A stretch of 64,000 nucleotides of DNA, from positions 1 through 64,000 of the forward strand of contig CAYRAM010000003.1 in assembly GCA_964422295.1 (NCBI GenBank), given 5' to 3'. The notes under the pieces were generated by a model. It was not told the origin of the DNA, searched no databases, and saw only the letters and a list, made by a program, of their open reading frames with translations. Every line of letters starts with the position of its first letter. The stretch's first letter is position 1. This DNA is from UBA12191 sp964422295 (GTDB lineage Bacteria > Planctomycetota > UBA8108 > UBA1146). Made by a program: the position numbers and the translations under genes. Shown here in pieces: positions 50,867-59,938 of the stretch.

Positions 50867-50892
50867 GCGCACGGTGGGTTAGAACCGTGCGC
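50867..50892. terminator. GCGCACGGT hairpin downstream of the SenB-like gene
   Basis: A perfect 9-bp stem (GCGCACGGT / ACCGTGCGC) with an 8-nt loop. The A9 tract is on its 5' side (50858-50866), so the run of Us follows the hairpin only for minus-strand transcripts. On the plus strand it may act as an RNA 3'-end stabiliser or weak terminator. The remainder of 50893-51127 shows no gene that I can recognise. Confidence 0.5.
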
Positions 50893-51127
50893 GGGAAGAT
50901 AGAGATGAAGACTAGTTCTCGCTGGATCAGATGCTCTTCCAAAGAAATAAATCTGACCACGCTCGCATTCTATGGATTAACCAACCTGTTAACAAATACA
51001 TTCCATTGAATGGACAACCCTTCGTTCCATTGTTCCTGATTGACATATAGGTTCATTTTTGTCCCACTGTGCTTCATGGGCGGGGGGGAATCCGCCCTTC
51101 GGTAGATCCGATGAACAGGGGGAACTC

Positions 51128-52441
51128 GTGACTCAAATGACAGACGACGCACGACGATCGCGTCTTTTTTGGGCTAGTTGCATGGCGTTGGTTGCCACTT
51201 CGGTGGCATTCGGTGTCATCACAGCTTCGATGATTGATTTCACCAATCAGTTCGGCCTCACAGAGACCCAGTCCGGCTTGATCGGCGGGGCAGCATTGGG
51301 TGGTTTTGCCATCTCTATCATTGCGCTTGGCGTGGTGATCGAAAAGATCGGCATCGCCATCTCCATCAAATTGGCATTTTTGTGCCACGTCTTCGGCGTA
51401 TTGTTGATGACTTTTGCGGATGGATTTTCCCAATTATTCATTGGGGCATCCATCATCGCATTGGGGAATGGCTGTGTGGAGGCGGGGTGTAACCCGCTGG
51501 TTGCGACCCTCTATCCCGATGACAAGACGGTTCGGTTGAACAAATTCCATGTCTTCTGGCCACTCGGGATCATCGTCGGAGCACTCTTCGGATTTTGGGT
51601 TACCCAATCTGCTGCAGCAGTTCCTGCGGGTGAAGCCTGGACCATCTTTGGTTTGACTGCTCTTCAGGCAAAACTTGCTTTCGTTCTGATTCCGACGCTG
51701 ATCTATGGATATCTGTTCCTTGGTCAGGAGATTCCCGTCACTGAAAGAGTCAGTTCAAACGTCTCTGATGAAGAGGTCAAGGAGTCGATCGCCTCGCCGT
51801 TGTTCATGACGATGCTGGTCTGCATGGGACTGACTGCGACTTTGGAACTGGCCCCGGGTCGCTGGATTGAAGCATTGATGGGGCCCGCCATGGTTGAAGC
51901 AAACTTCATGTCAGATGGCGGGGTACTGGTGCTGGTGTACGGAATGGCATTGATGGCAATATTGCGGTACTACGCTGGAAACTTCATGAAGCGCTTTACT
52001 CCTACCGGAGTTCTTCTCGGTTCGGTGGTTTTGGGTGGAGCAGGTCTATTCGCCATGACCTACGCAAGCAGCGCATTTTCGATCATCGCCACGGCGACCC
52101 TCTTCTACGTCGGTGTCTGCTTCCTGTGGCCGACGATGATCGGCTTTGTCGCAGAGAGGGTACCCAAGAGTGGTGCACTGGGCCTCTGCCTCATGGGCGG
52201 AATCGGCATGCTGGTGGTGGGATACGTTGCGGTACCTGGAGTGGGAGCGCTCCAGGAACATTACACTGCTCTTGCCATGGATGCAGGGCAGGAGAAGGCG
52301 GCTGCAGCTGCATATGCTGGAAAGATGGCGTTCCGCTGGATTGCTGTACTGGCGATTCCATTGGCTCTGGTCTTCTACCGGTTGAATCAGAGGTACGGTT
52401 CAGGGGCCAGCGTGGGTGCCAACGAAACGGTTGCCGCCTAG
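51128..52441 (+). CDS. MFS transporter
   Basis: About 437 residues; the GTG at 51128 is supported by GGGGGAA upstream, and an ATG at 51137 is an alternative. Twelve-helix hydrophobicity, starting FWASCMALVATSVAFGVITASMI, with AALGGFAISIIALGVVIEKIG, the motif-A-like GxxxE/R loop region and ALGNGCVEAGCNPLVATLYPDDKT. The charged ALYPDDK loop with a NxLH/KFHVFWPLG resembles sugar- or fucose-permease-like MFS members (FGHS). Substrate not predictable. A strong terminator follows 30 bp downstream. Confidence 0.85.
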   Translation: MTQMTDDARRSRLFWASCMALVATSVAFGVITASMIDFTNQFGLTETQSGLIGGAALGGFAISIIALGVVIEKIGIAISIKLAFLCHVFGVLLMTFADGFSQLFIGASIIALGNGCVEAGCNPLVATLYPDDKTVRLNKFHVFWPLGIIVGALFGFWVTQSAAAVPAGEAWTIFGLTALQAKLAFVLIPTLIYGYLFLGQEIPVTERVSSNVSDEEVKESIASPLFMTMLVCMGLTATLELAPGRWIEALMGPAMVEANFMSDGGVLVLVYGMALMAILRYYAGNFMKRFTPTGVLLGSVVLGGAGLFAMTYASSAFSIIATATLFYVGVCFLWPTMIGFVAERVPKSGALGLCLMGGIGMLVVGYVAVPGVGALQEHYTALAMDAGQEKAAAAAYAGKMAFRWIAVLAIPLALVFYRLNQRYGSGASVGANETVAA

Positions 52442-52470
52442 CTTCAGTGGTAACAGCAGATTGAAATTGA

Positions 52471-52506
52471 AAAGTCCCGGATACCAAGCGGTATCCGGGA
52501 CTTTTT
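52471..52506. terminator. Bidirectional intrinsic terminator
   Basis: A perfect 15-bp stem (AAAGTCCCGGATACC / GGTATCCGGGACTTT) with AAGC loop and T-run on the plus side and an A-rich flank on the other. It separates the convergent MFS and dockerin-protein genes. Confidence 0.93.
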
Positions 52507-52521
52507 CTGTCTCAGAAAAAA

Positions 52522-54906
52522 TCAGGGGCAGGCGTTGAAACTGCTGCAGCCGAGGGGACCGGGGATCACCGGTCCACAGTTCGGGAAGGGGCCTACAGGG
52601 TTGGGTCCGCTGTCAAAGAGGAACACCAGCGTGTAGACCACGTCGGAAACATCGACTTGAGAATCGCCATTGACGTTTAGAGCAGCAACGCAGGAAACGG
52701 GGGTACCTCCGAAGAGATACTGCAAGGATTGCACCGCATCGCTAATGTCGTGGCTGCCGTCAGCATTGGAATCCCCGGCGATGTATTCGACTCCGCCCCC
52801 ACACTCATCAGGAATCCCATCCTGATTGGCATCTGCGCTGGTGCCGGAGCTGATGTCGCAACTGTCGAGAATCCCATTGGCATTGCAGTCATTTGCACTG
52901 CTGATTTCGCAGTCGTCGTGAATCCCATTATTGTTGCAGTCGGGAATCCCCGCACCTGCGATCGCGATATCCAGCCCCCAGACGTTGAGCAGTCCTTCAT
53001 CGCCACCGGCATTGTCTGCGACGGTCAGGGCCCAGTCACCCAGGGCATTCTGGTTGTCGAGGGCAGACAGTGCGCTCGCTGGTGTGGTTGTATTGGTTCC
53101 TGCCTCATCGTCATAAGTGGTGTTGATATTGTCTGCAGATCCACCGGAACCATTGTGGAGAGTCACAGAGGTACCATTTGGTGCAGCGACAGAGATATTC
53201 AGGTCCCCGATGAATGTGTGGGTCAATTCCACGTGGACATTGACATCGTCGATCAACCCCGCCTGGGGGACATTGAGTGTACGTACGACCGGAGGAAGAT
53301 TGTCCGCAATCGGTTCCGGCGGGCTGACAACATCCTCGAAGGTGAAAATCCCTGCGGCTTCACAGGCGTCGAGAACCCCATTGTTGTCGCAATCGAGGGC
53401 GGGATTTGCAGCGATTTCGCAGTTGTCGATGACTCCATCCAGGTTGCAATCGGCGGCAGTCCCTTGTGAGAGTTCACAACTGTCCAGCACTCCATCGAGA
53501 TCACAATCCGCTGCTCCCGCTGAGATTTCGCAGGCGTCGGGAACGAAATTGCCATTGCAGTCCGCTTCTCCGGCGATCAACTCGCAAGCGTCGGCGATGC
53601 CATCGTTGTCACAGTCGTCCTGGCACTCGTCAAGGAGTCCATTGGCATCACAGTCCGATGCACCCGCAGCGATTTCGTCGGCATCCGGAATCCCGTTATT
53701 GTTGCAGTCGAGGTCACCCGCTGCAGGACCGATGGCTGCGACGGTCAGGTTGTCTGTCGCACCCGGAGTAAAGAGTCCCACGGTCACATTTGCGGCAACC
53801 GGCGGGGAGGTCGTCGTGAACCGGAAGTTGTAGGTGGTTCCCCAGCGGATCGCATTGGCGTTGGCATTGGTGGCAAAGGTATCGGTGCTCCAGGTGATGG
53901 CTCCACCACTGTTGACTGAAGCCCAATCTGCACCGTCGTAAACTTCGGTACTGTGGTATTCGACATCATGGAATCCGATGGCACTGGGAACGACGCCCAA
54001 CAGTGGAACCGCAAAACTGCGTGCACAACGGGTCGAATCCATGTTGTAGAGGGCGTATTCATACTCCCAGAGGTTTGCGGAGAGTTGATTGACCTTGACG
54101 CCCAGGATCATCAGACCATCTTCCCCATCGGGGATATCGATCAGGGTGACTGCAGGATCCACATCCTGCCAAGCCTGAATCGCCGGTTGCTGGCGCTGCG
54201 TCGAACCGATGAAAGTGATGGCATGGTTGGAGGTACTGGTCGAGATAGTGACCTCACGATAACTACAATTGTTGTGATGATTGCCAGCGGCGGCATCATC
54301 AGGGGTCACGTAGTGGCCTTCGATAAAGTACCGTGCTCCCGTATTCAGGCTCGGGGTCAGATCATCGCCGTGAACCCGGAGTCGACGGGAGGTGAGATCC
54401 GGGTTGGAGGGATCCATCACCTGGGGGTAGATGAAGATACCGTGAGCAGGGTCGGTGACCTCAGATCGCGCGCCCAGGCTTCCCTGGCTGCCGTTGAGAC
54501 CTGCACCGTAGGGATCGGAGCAACCCACGCCGAGTCGAGAACCGGTGCCCGATGAGGTGCAACCGCAACCACAGGTGTTTCCCTGCAAGGCCGTAAATCC
54601 ATGCTTGAGCCAACTCAAGCCGATTTGTTCGAACCTGCCATCTCTGAGGCGATACATGTTTTGCCCGATGACCGGATGTTCATTGGTACTGGCAATCCAC
54701 AGAAGTTCCTCGGTCCCGATATTGCAGGAAGTGGTCCCTACAGAGTAGGCATAGTAACCCCCGGCATTGCCGTAACTTTGAGTCCCGGTCAATTCTCCGA
54801 CGATGACATCGGCACCGATTCCACCCAGTCCTCCTCCCGGGTCGCATTGTCCATGGAGATTCGTGCCAGTGAAGATCAGGGTGATGACGATGAATAATTT
54901 CTGCAA
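52522..54906 (-). CDS. Large secreted protein with TSP3-like repeats, P-domain and dockerin-like C-terminus
   Basis: 794 residues from a TTG at 54906 (GGGAG upstream), opening a signal peptide (MQKLFIVITLIFTGTNLHGQ). A ~380-residue Cys-containing N-terminal domain of unknown type (ATNEHPVIG, HGIFIYPQVMDPSNPDL, EVYDGADW). Then seven thrombospondin-type-3-like repeats of the form DCNxNGxxDxCE, a proprotein-convertase P-like domain (PQAGLIDDVNVHVELTHTFIGDLNISV, TYDDEAG, LGDWALTVADNAGGDEG), three more TSP3-like units, and two dockerin-like EF-hand units (AGDSNADGSHDISDAVQSLQYLF, VNGDSQVDVSDVVYTLVFLF). Extracellular adhesion or surface role is inferred. Confidence 0.85.
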   Translation of the reverse strand: MQKLFIVITLIFTGTNLHGQCDPGGGLGGIGADVIVGELTGTQSYGNAGGYYAYSVGTTSCNIGTEELLWIASTNEHPVIGQNMYRLRDGRFEQIGLSWLKHGFTALQGNTCGCGCTSSGTGSRLGVGCSDPYGAGLNGSQGSLGARSEVTDPAHGIFIYPQVMDPSNPDLTSRRLRVHGDDLTPSLNTGARYFIEGHYVTPDDAAAGNHHNNCSYREVTISTSTSNHAITFIGSTQRQQPAIQAWQDVDPAVTLIDIPDGEDGLMILGVKVNQLSANLWEYEYALYNMDSTRCARSFAVPLLGVVPSAIGFHDVEYHSTEVYDGADWASVNSGGAITWSTDTFATNANANAIRWGTTYNFRFTTTSPPVAANVTVGLFTPGATDNLTVAAIGPAAGDLDCNNNGIPDADEIAAGASDCDANGLLDECQDDCDNDGIADACELIAGEADCNGNFVPDACEISAGAADCDLDGVLDSCELSQGTAADCNLDGVIDNCEIAANPALDCDNNGVLDACEAAGIFTFEDVVSPPEPIADNLPPVVRTLNVPQAGLIDDVNVHVELTHTFIGDLNISVAAPNGTSVTLHNGSGGSADNINTTYDDEAGTNTTTPASALSALDNQNALGDWALTVADNAGGDEGLLNVWGLDIAIAGAGIPDCNNNGIHDDCEISSANDCNANGILDSCDISSGTSADANQDGIPDECGGGVEYIAGDSNADGSHDISDAVQSLQYLFGGTPVSCVAALNVNGDSQVDVSDVVYTLVFLFDSGPNPVGPFPNCGPVIPGPLGCSSFNACP

Positions 54907-55092
54907 CGCTCTGCTCCCATCCTGCGGGCGGAAAAGTGATCTTTCCCCGGAAGGGAAAAGCCTGATTGTGAAGAGTATGGGTTGTCCTGAAAAGGCAACC
55001 GAACCCAAGCCTACTCCCATACTAGTTTGTATTCGCAACTGAAGCGAGAAGGGGATCGAGGGTGACATTAGACGCATTAGTCGCAATTAAGA

Positions 55093-55120
55093 GAACCCGC
55101 CACTGGTCGGTAGCGGGTTC
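55093..55120 (-). terminator. Hairpin downstream of tRNA-Thr
   Basis: A perfect 8-bp stem (GAACCCGC / GCGGGTTC) with a 12-nt loop, 10 bp past the CCA end on the minus strand, then TCTTAATT. A likely end of the tRNA transcript. Confidence 0.65.
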
Positions 55121-55129
55121 GAAAGATCA

Positions 55130-55205
55130 TGGAGCTGGCGACGGGAGTCGAACCCGTGACCTCAGCTTTACGAAAGCTGTGCTCTACCAACTGAGCTACG
55201 CCAGC
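55130..55205 (-). tRNA. tRNA-Thr (anticodon CGU)
   Basis: Full cloverleaf on the minus strand: acceptor GCUGGCG/CGCCAGC, D arm GCUCAGUUGGUAGAGC, anticodon arm CAGCU-UUCGUAA-AGCUG with anticodon CGU, a short variable loop and T arm ACGGG-UUCGACU-CCCGU. Discriminator is U and CCA is encoded (55130-55132). It reads ACG threonine codons. Confidence 0.97.
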
Positions 55206-55297
55206 CCTGCAATTTCGGCCTGAAACAGGACCCAGAGCATATCTTGTTCACAAGGAAGCGGCAACTTCAGCGCCTGAGAGAATCACAGCAGCGGCGT

Positions 55298-56212
55298 TCA
55301 GGAACTGGAGACGGTGGAATCAGGTAGAGAACTGTGGGGATGCTTCTGATATTCGGCAGATTTGGCTTCATTGGTGAGGTGACGATAGACCTGGGTGGTC
55401 GCCAGATGCTTGTGCCCCAGTAGTTCCTGGACTTCACGCAAGTTTGCTCCGCTATCCACCAAGTGAGTGGCATAGGAGTGTCTCAGGGTGTGGGGACTGG
55501 TTCGCTGGTCCAGTCCTGCCCTGCCGACATAGCGGTCAAAAATTTTGCGAATGGAACGATCCGATATTCTTTTGCCGAAGCGGTTGAGGAGGACAGGGAT
55601 GGGTCCCCAGCTCCCATCCTCCGGGATCCATTGGGCAGGTATCGCCTCTCGATAAGTAAAGAGGGATCGCAGTGCGTGTTCTCCGATGGGAACGATCCGT
55701 TCCTTACGCCCCTTGCCGAAGGCACGGACGAGGCGGATCTTGCTGTCGATGTGATTCCAATCGAGTGCGACCAGTTCGCTGACGCGCAAGCCGGTACTGT
55801 AGAGGATCTCCAGGATGGCCCGATCTCTCATGCCTCGGTAACTGTCCGTTTCAGGTTGATCGAGTAAACGCATCACCTCCTGGATGGTCAGGAAGTGGGG
55901 CAGAGAGCGCGGAACTTTCGGTGTGTCCAATTCCAGAAATTCGCAGCGGCCTTCAAATTTGTTTTCGCGTTGAAGGAAGCGAAAGTAGCCCCGGACCGAT
56001 GCCAACTTGCGAGCAATCGTGGAGCGCGAGTATCCGCGTTCGCCAAAGTGGGCCAACCAGCGTCTCACTTCTTCGGTACTGGTGGAGATCAGTTCGGAAA
56101 CAGATTTGACCTGGAAAAATTCCTGCAATTGCTCGAGGTCCTTGCGATAGGCACGCAAGGTTTCCGGGCTCAAGTTTCGCTCTAACTCAAGGTGCTTGAG
56201 GAAGGACTCCAT
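55298..56212 (-). CDS. XerC/XerD-type tyrosine recombinase
   Basis: 304 residues from the ATG at 56212 (a GTG at 56221 is an alternative). N-terminal SAM-like DNA-binding domain (FLKHLELERNLSPETLRAYRKDL), then the catalytic domain with R143 (TGLRVSELVAL), K in GKGRKERIVP, H241-x-x-R244 (HTLRHSYATHL), H267 (LLGHKHLATTQ) and Y276 (VYRHL). Length and motifs are those of housekeeping dif recombinases that resolve chromosome dimers, not of integrases. Which of XerC or XerD it is cannot be decided. It ends 93 bp before the tRNA-Thr gene, but no attachment site duplication was seen. Confidence 0.92.
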   Translation of the reverse strand: MESFLKHLELERNLSPETLRAYRKDLEQLQEFFQVKSVSELISTSTEEVRRWLAHFGERGYSRSTIARKLASVRGYFRFLQRENKFEGRCEFLELDTPKVPRSLPHFLTIQEVMRLLDQPETDSYRGMRDRAILEILYSTGLRVSELVALDWNHIDSKIRLVRAFGKGRKERIVPIGEHALRSLFTYREAIPAQWIPEDGSWGPIPVLLNRFGKRISDRSIRKIFDRYVGRAGLDQRTSPHTLRHSYATHLVDSGANLREVQELLGHKHLATTQVYRHLTNEAKSAEYQKHPHSSLPDSTVSSS

Positions 56213-56355
56213 ACTGTGCACCCTCTTCCCAGCCCGAAGGCACTTCCCTTGGGATTGATCCTATGAAGTCCGGAAAAAAAATTGAAGCCGATCCGTTCCG
56301 GGAAGTTGCCGATGTGGCCGAAAGGAGAGTGGAATGTGGGCAAATTGTGGAAAAG

Positions 56356-56625
56356 TCACTGTAGGCGACCGTGCATGCGGGAGATCAATTCCCGAACCAC
56401 AGCCCGGAAGTGATCCACCGTCAGTTCCTCTTCGTCCAAATGGGCCGCTTCATCCAGCGACCGGGGAGCGGGTGAGCCGAACTTCAGCAATTCTTCACAC
56501 AGACCCGGCAAGTCGTGCTGATCGTAGAGAATACAGAACTCCTCCCTCTTGCTGACCACCATCAAAGAGCAATCTTTTGCAGAAAGGGGGTTTGAAGCGG
56601 AATCCATGGCGATATCGTCCTTCAT
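56356..56625 (-). CDS. Small hypothetical protein
   Basis: 89 residues, upstream of the recombinase gene and divergent from pabB. It is mildly acidic, with a helical C-terminal half (LDEEELTVDHFRAVVRELISRM) and a central LPGLCEELLKFG. The Shine-Dalgarno is poor, and an inner start at M7 is also possible. No family recognised; could be a real small gene or chance. The surrounding 56213-56355 and 56626-56724 hold promoter-sized non-coding DNA. Confidence 0.45.
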   Translation of the reverse strand: MKDDIAMDSASNPLSAKDCSLMVVSKREEFCILYDQHDLPGLCEELLKFGSPAPRSLDEAAHLDEEELTVDHFRAVVRELISRMHGRLQ

Positions 56626-56724
56626 GTTCAGCGAGTACCGAAAAGGCGGTGTTCTCTCATTTCATCGTCTTAATTCCGCTGCGGCTGGAGTTCTTTCTGG
56701 GGAATATCCCAGGGGAGATGTGTC

Positions 56725-58188
56725 ATGAGCAGTCCCTTCCAGAATGCGCTCAGGGTCGAGGAGATCACTCCGATTCCCATCGAGGGGATCCTCTCCCACT
56801 GGGGTTCGGAAGATCGCAGATTTCTCCTCGAGAGTGGTCTCGATGTGGCGGGCACAGGAGTTTGGAACTTCTGGGGCGGGGACCCTGTCGATCACTACCG
56901 TGTCATGGCTGAAGAGATTGCCGTGCGCGATGAGACACCGAACCGATCGCGACCTTTGCAATCTCTCGATGAGTGGTACTTCCGATGGAGGGTGCAAAGG
57001 GAACCCCTCACCCTTGCAGGGATGGAAGTTCCATTCACCGGAGGTGCGGTCGGTTGGATCAGTTATGAAGCACTCGACCAATTTCATCGATTGGGCCCCG
57101 AAGTGCTCCGGAGTGATTCAAGTCTGGCCGCGGGTGCGCCCGATTGGCTCGAGTCGATTCCCTTGCTGGAGTTCTCTCTCCATGACGAGATTTTTGTTCA
57201 GCATCGGGAGACGGGTCAGACGTGGTTCTTGCATCGTGGAAGGATCGGCTGGGAACAGCGGTTGCAGCAAGGGTGTCGTCCTCGGGAAACCGACCGCATT
57301 CCTGTCGCCCCTGAGTGCAGTCTTCAATCGGCGTTCTCGGAGCAGCAATACCTGGATACGGTCAGGAGGATTCAGCAAGGCATCGGCGAGGGGGATTACT
57401 ACGAGGTCAATCTCGCCCGCGGGTTCTTGCTGAAGGGGTGCCCGGCACCGGCAGAGCTGCATCGCCGCTGGCGAGAAGTCCAACCGGTTCCCTATGCAGC
57501 GCTGATTCAAAATGGTGATCAAGGTGTCGTCAGCGCATCTCCGGAACAATTTTTATGCCGCCGCGGGGATTTGATCCGGACCCGGCCCATCAAGGGAACG
57601 GTTCCGCGCTCCGGGGATCCCATCGAAGAAAAAGTTGCCGCTGCAGCTCTTCTCTCCAGTGAAAAGGAAAGGGCGGAACTGGCGATGATCGTCGATCTTG
57701 AACGCAATGATCTGGGCAGGATTTGCAAGCCGGGCAGTGTCGAAGTGGTCTCTGCTGCAGATGTGGAAAGTTACGCCAGCGTTCTTCATGCCGTTGCGAC
57801 GATCGAGGGATCGCTGGAGGGAGATCCGGGACCGGGAAGGATTTTGGAAGCGACCTTTCCTGGGGGGTCGATTACAGGAGCACCGAAGAGAGCTGCCATG
57901 ATCGCCATCCGGGAAATGGAGCCGTGGCCACGATCAGTCTACACCGGTTCGATTGGCTGGTTGGATTCGGGGGGGGATCTCGAATTCAATATCGCCATCC
58001 GTACGGCGGTGATTCATGGTGACGAAGCCTTGATCCCCTTTGGAGGTGCGATTACGTGGGATTCCGATGGTGAAGCGGAGAGCAGGGAGATCGGTCACAA
58101 AGCCAGGGCGATCCTCGGATCTCTTGGGCTGGAGACCCACCCGCACGAGTCATCATCGCATCACCCCCAGGGGAATGCCGGAGAGTGA
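56725..58188 (+). CDS. pabB: Para-aminobenzoate/anthranilate synthase component I (PabB-type)
   Basis: 487 residues, ATG at 56725 with GGGGAGA upstream. Chorismate-binding domain in the C-terminal half: the PIKGT motif with K290 (RTRPIKGTVPRSGDP), RAELAMIVDLERNDLGRICKPG, FPGGSITGAPKRAAM and EREMEPW-type closing EMEPWPRSVYTGSIGW. Presence of the PIKGT lysine, which attacks chorismate C2, separates PabB from anthranilate synthase. Forms 4-amino-4-deoxychorismate for folate. No pabA amidotransferase is adjacent. Its stop is 4 bp from that of the convergent transporter. Confidence 0.9.
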   Translation: MSSPFQNALRVEEITPIPIEGILSHWGSEDRRFLLESGLDVAGTGVWNFWGGDPVDHYRVMAEEIAVRDETPNRSRPLQSLDEWYFRWRVQREPLTLAGMEVPFTGGAVGWISYEALDQFHRLGPEVLRSDSSLAAGAPDWLESIPLLEFSLHDEIFVQHRETGQTWFLHRGRIGWEQRLQQGCRPRETDRIPVAPECSLQSAFSEQQYLDTVRRIQQGIGEGDYYEVNLARGFLLKGCPAPAELHRRWREVQPVPYAALIQNGDQGVVSASPEQFLCRRGDLIRTRPIKGTVPRSGDPIEEKVAAAALLSSEKERAELAMIVDLERNDLGRICKPGSVEVVSAADVESYASVLHAVATIEGSLEGDPGPGRILEATFPGGSITGAPKRAAMIAIREMEPWPRSVYTGSIGWLDSGGDLEFNIAIRTAVIHGDEALIPFGGAITWDSDGEAESREIGHKARAILGSLGLETHPHESSSHHPQGNAGE

Positions 58189-58192
58189 TTTC

Positions 58193-59938
58193 TCAACTCT
58201 CCAACCAGTTGGCAAACGCTCTCAACATCTGGGAGATCACGCTCTGACCTTCAGCAAGACTTTGCCAGGTGAACCAGACTCCGACTGCTGAGACCAGAAG
58301 TGCCGAAAACACCGGGGCGATCCTGACGATGGAGGTACTCGCCCGGATCCCCATCCGATCGATGATCCCCTCTTTGCCGACCGTCAACAGAATGCCTATG
58401 CCGATCAGAGTGACCCCGAGGCCCAAACTGAAGAAGACCAGGATGATGAGTCCGAGCAGCAGTGCCTGGAAGTGGGCGGCGACGAGGAGGATTGTGAATC
58501 CGGCAGGACAGGGGACGATTCCGCCGCTCAGCCCCAGCGACAGCAGATCGCGGAAGCGAACTTCACCGGCGGCTGCCCACCCTTCAGGAACATGCGAATG
58601 ATCATGTGCGTGATCGTGGGAGTGGTCGTGGGAATGACCATGCGAATGATCATGTGCGTGATCGTGGGAATGGCCATGGGAATGACCATGGGAGTGATCA
58701 TGGGAATGATCATGGGAGTGATCGTGTCCTGTCTCGATCCTGCGGAATCGTTTCAAACGGTGGCGTGCAAGGATCACTCCGAAGAGGATCAGCATCAGGC
58801 CGGACAAGACACTGAAGGTGGTGGTGATCCAGTTTTGGTAGGTGGCAGAGAGGGACTTGTCTGCGCTCCACTCGATCAGGGAAAGCAGTAACAGGCCCAG
58901 GAGAAACACACTGGCAGTGTGGGCGATGGTGACGATGACTCCGAGCACGATGGCATCACGGATCCTGCCGCGAGTTCCGACGAGATATGCAGCAACCATC
59001 GTTTTGCCATGGCCAGGGCCCAAGGCGTGGCCAGCCCCGTAGGTGAATGCGAGAAACAGGGCGAGGAGAATCTCCCACAATCGGGCATTGCCGGAGACGA
59101 TCGTTTGCACGATGTTGCCGATCTCCTCCTCTTCAGTGGGGGCCGTTCCCTTCTCATCCGGTGATTCGCCCGGTGGACGGCTGGGGCGAAAGATCGGCGC
59201 TGTTTCACTCTTCCTCGTATCCTCTTCCACGGGCGCACCACGACTCTGAAGCCACTCGTCGATGCTGTCAGCGGTGGGTGGGGAATCTGCAAATGGATCG
59301 AAGGATGTGGCCCCCGGATGAAAATGAAGGACCGATTTCCTGCCGGGGGTTCGCAAAAATGCCCCCTGGTCCTCGATCCGTTCAAATCCCGGTTCGAGGA
59401 CCAAAACCGACAGTTTGGGATCGTGGTCTTCGAGGGGGATCCATGTGATCTGGCTCGACAGTCTTTCGAGGTGGGTCTGGTCATGCCAATGAAGCCACCA
59501 GCCACCAGCGCCCCAAGGGGCATCATCTGGCAGCGGAGCGGGCAGTTTACCGACCAGAGTGTAATAGACATCGAAGGGGCGTGCGCTGACCGATCCACCC
59601 AGCCCTTCCTGCTCGATCAATTGCAGTTTGAGGGCAATTTTTTCACCGTTGATCGTCAATGTGGTTTGTGGGAGCAAGTCGGCGACCAATTGGGAGAGAT
59701 AGGGACGCCACTCCGATTCTTCGACCCTGTCGCTGGAATCCTTGTCGAGATCAGAGAGGACCGGAAAGCCTGCTGGAGTACTCCAGCCATGATTGAAGAG
59801 GACGACCACCTCGGAACCACGAAGGGTGAAGGTGGCTTGGGTTCCGACTCCTTCAACCAATTCGTGTGCAAAACCCGGCACTGCGATATTCAGGAAGAGG
59901 AAGAGCGAGATCAAAGTTTTTTTAACTCGAGTGATCAA
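58193..59938 (-). CDS. NicO/RcnA-like nickel/cobalt transporter with His-rich loop
   Basis: About 581 residues; a TTG at 59938 overlapping the upstream helicase stop (TTGA) with GGGAGG just before it is favoured, although an ATG at 59950 is in frame. A signal-like segment (LISLFLFLNIAVPGFAHE) leads to a ~270-residue extracytoplasmic region (LVVLFNHGW, GGWWLHWHDQ, HFHPGATS). The transporter half has FTYGAGHALGPGHGKTMVAAYLVG (HxxxxGxGH-type Ni/Co motif), then a 45-residue His tract at about 405-449, and GGIVPCPAGFTILLVAAHF. It probably moves Ni2+ or Co2+. Confidence 0.88.
   Translation of the reverse strand: MITRVKKTLISLFLFLNIAVPGFAHELVEGVGTQATFTLRGSEVVVLFNHGWSTPAGFPVLSDLDKDSSDRVEESEWRPYLSQLVADLLPQTTLTINGEKIALKLQLIEQEGLGGSVSARPFDVYYTLVGKLPAPLPDDAPWGAGGWWLHWHDQTHLERLSSQITWIPLEDHDPKLSVLVLEPGFERIEDQGAFLRTPGRKSVLHFHPGATSFDPFADSPPTADSIDEWLQSRGAPVEEDTRKSETAPIFRPSRPPGESPDEKGTAPTEEEEIGNIVQTIVSGNARLWEILLALFLAFTYGAGHALGPGHGKTMVAAYLVGTRGRIRDAIVLGVIVTIAHTASVFLLGLLLLSLIEWSADKSLSATYQNWITTTFSVLSGLMLILFGVILARHRLKRFRRIETGHDHSHDHSHDHSHGHSHGHSHDHAHDHSHGHSHDHSHDHAHDHSHVPEGWAAAGEVRFRDLLSLGLSGGIVPCPAGFTILLVAAHFQALLLGLIILVFFSLGLGVTLIGIGILLTVGKEGIIDRMGIRASTSIVRIAPVFSALLVSAVGVWFTWQSLAEGQSVISQMLRAFANWLES
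58592..58726. repeat. Histidine-coding tandem repeats
   Basis: 135 bp (45 codons) encoding 23 histidines alternating with Asp, Ser, Gly and Ala. Codons such as ATG/GTG-complement (CAT/CAC) recur in units of 6-36 bp. It forms the cytoplasmic or external metal-buffering loop of the NicO-like transporter. Confidence 0.95.

Noticed and set aside
55298..56212. Mobile-element integrase at a tRNA
   Set aside because: The recombinase has XerC/D length and motifs, and there is no cargo or direct repeat of the tRNA 3' end.
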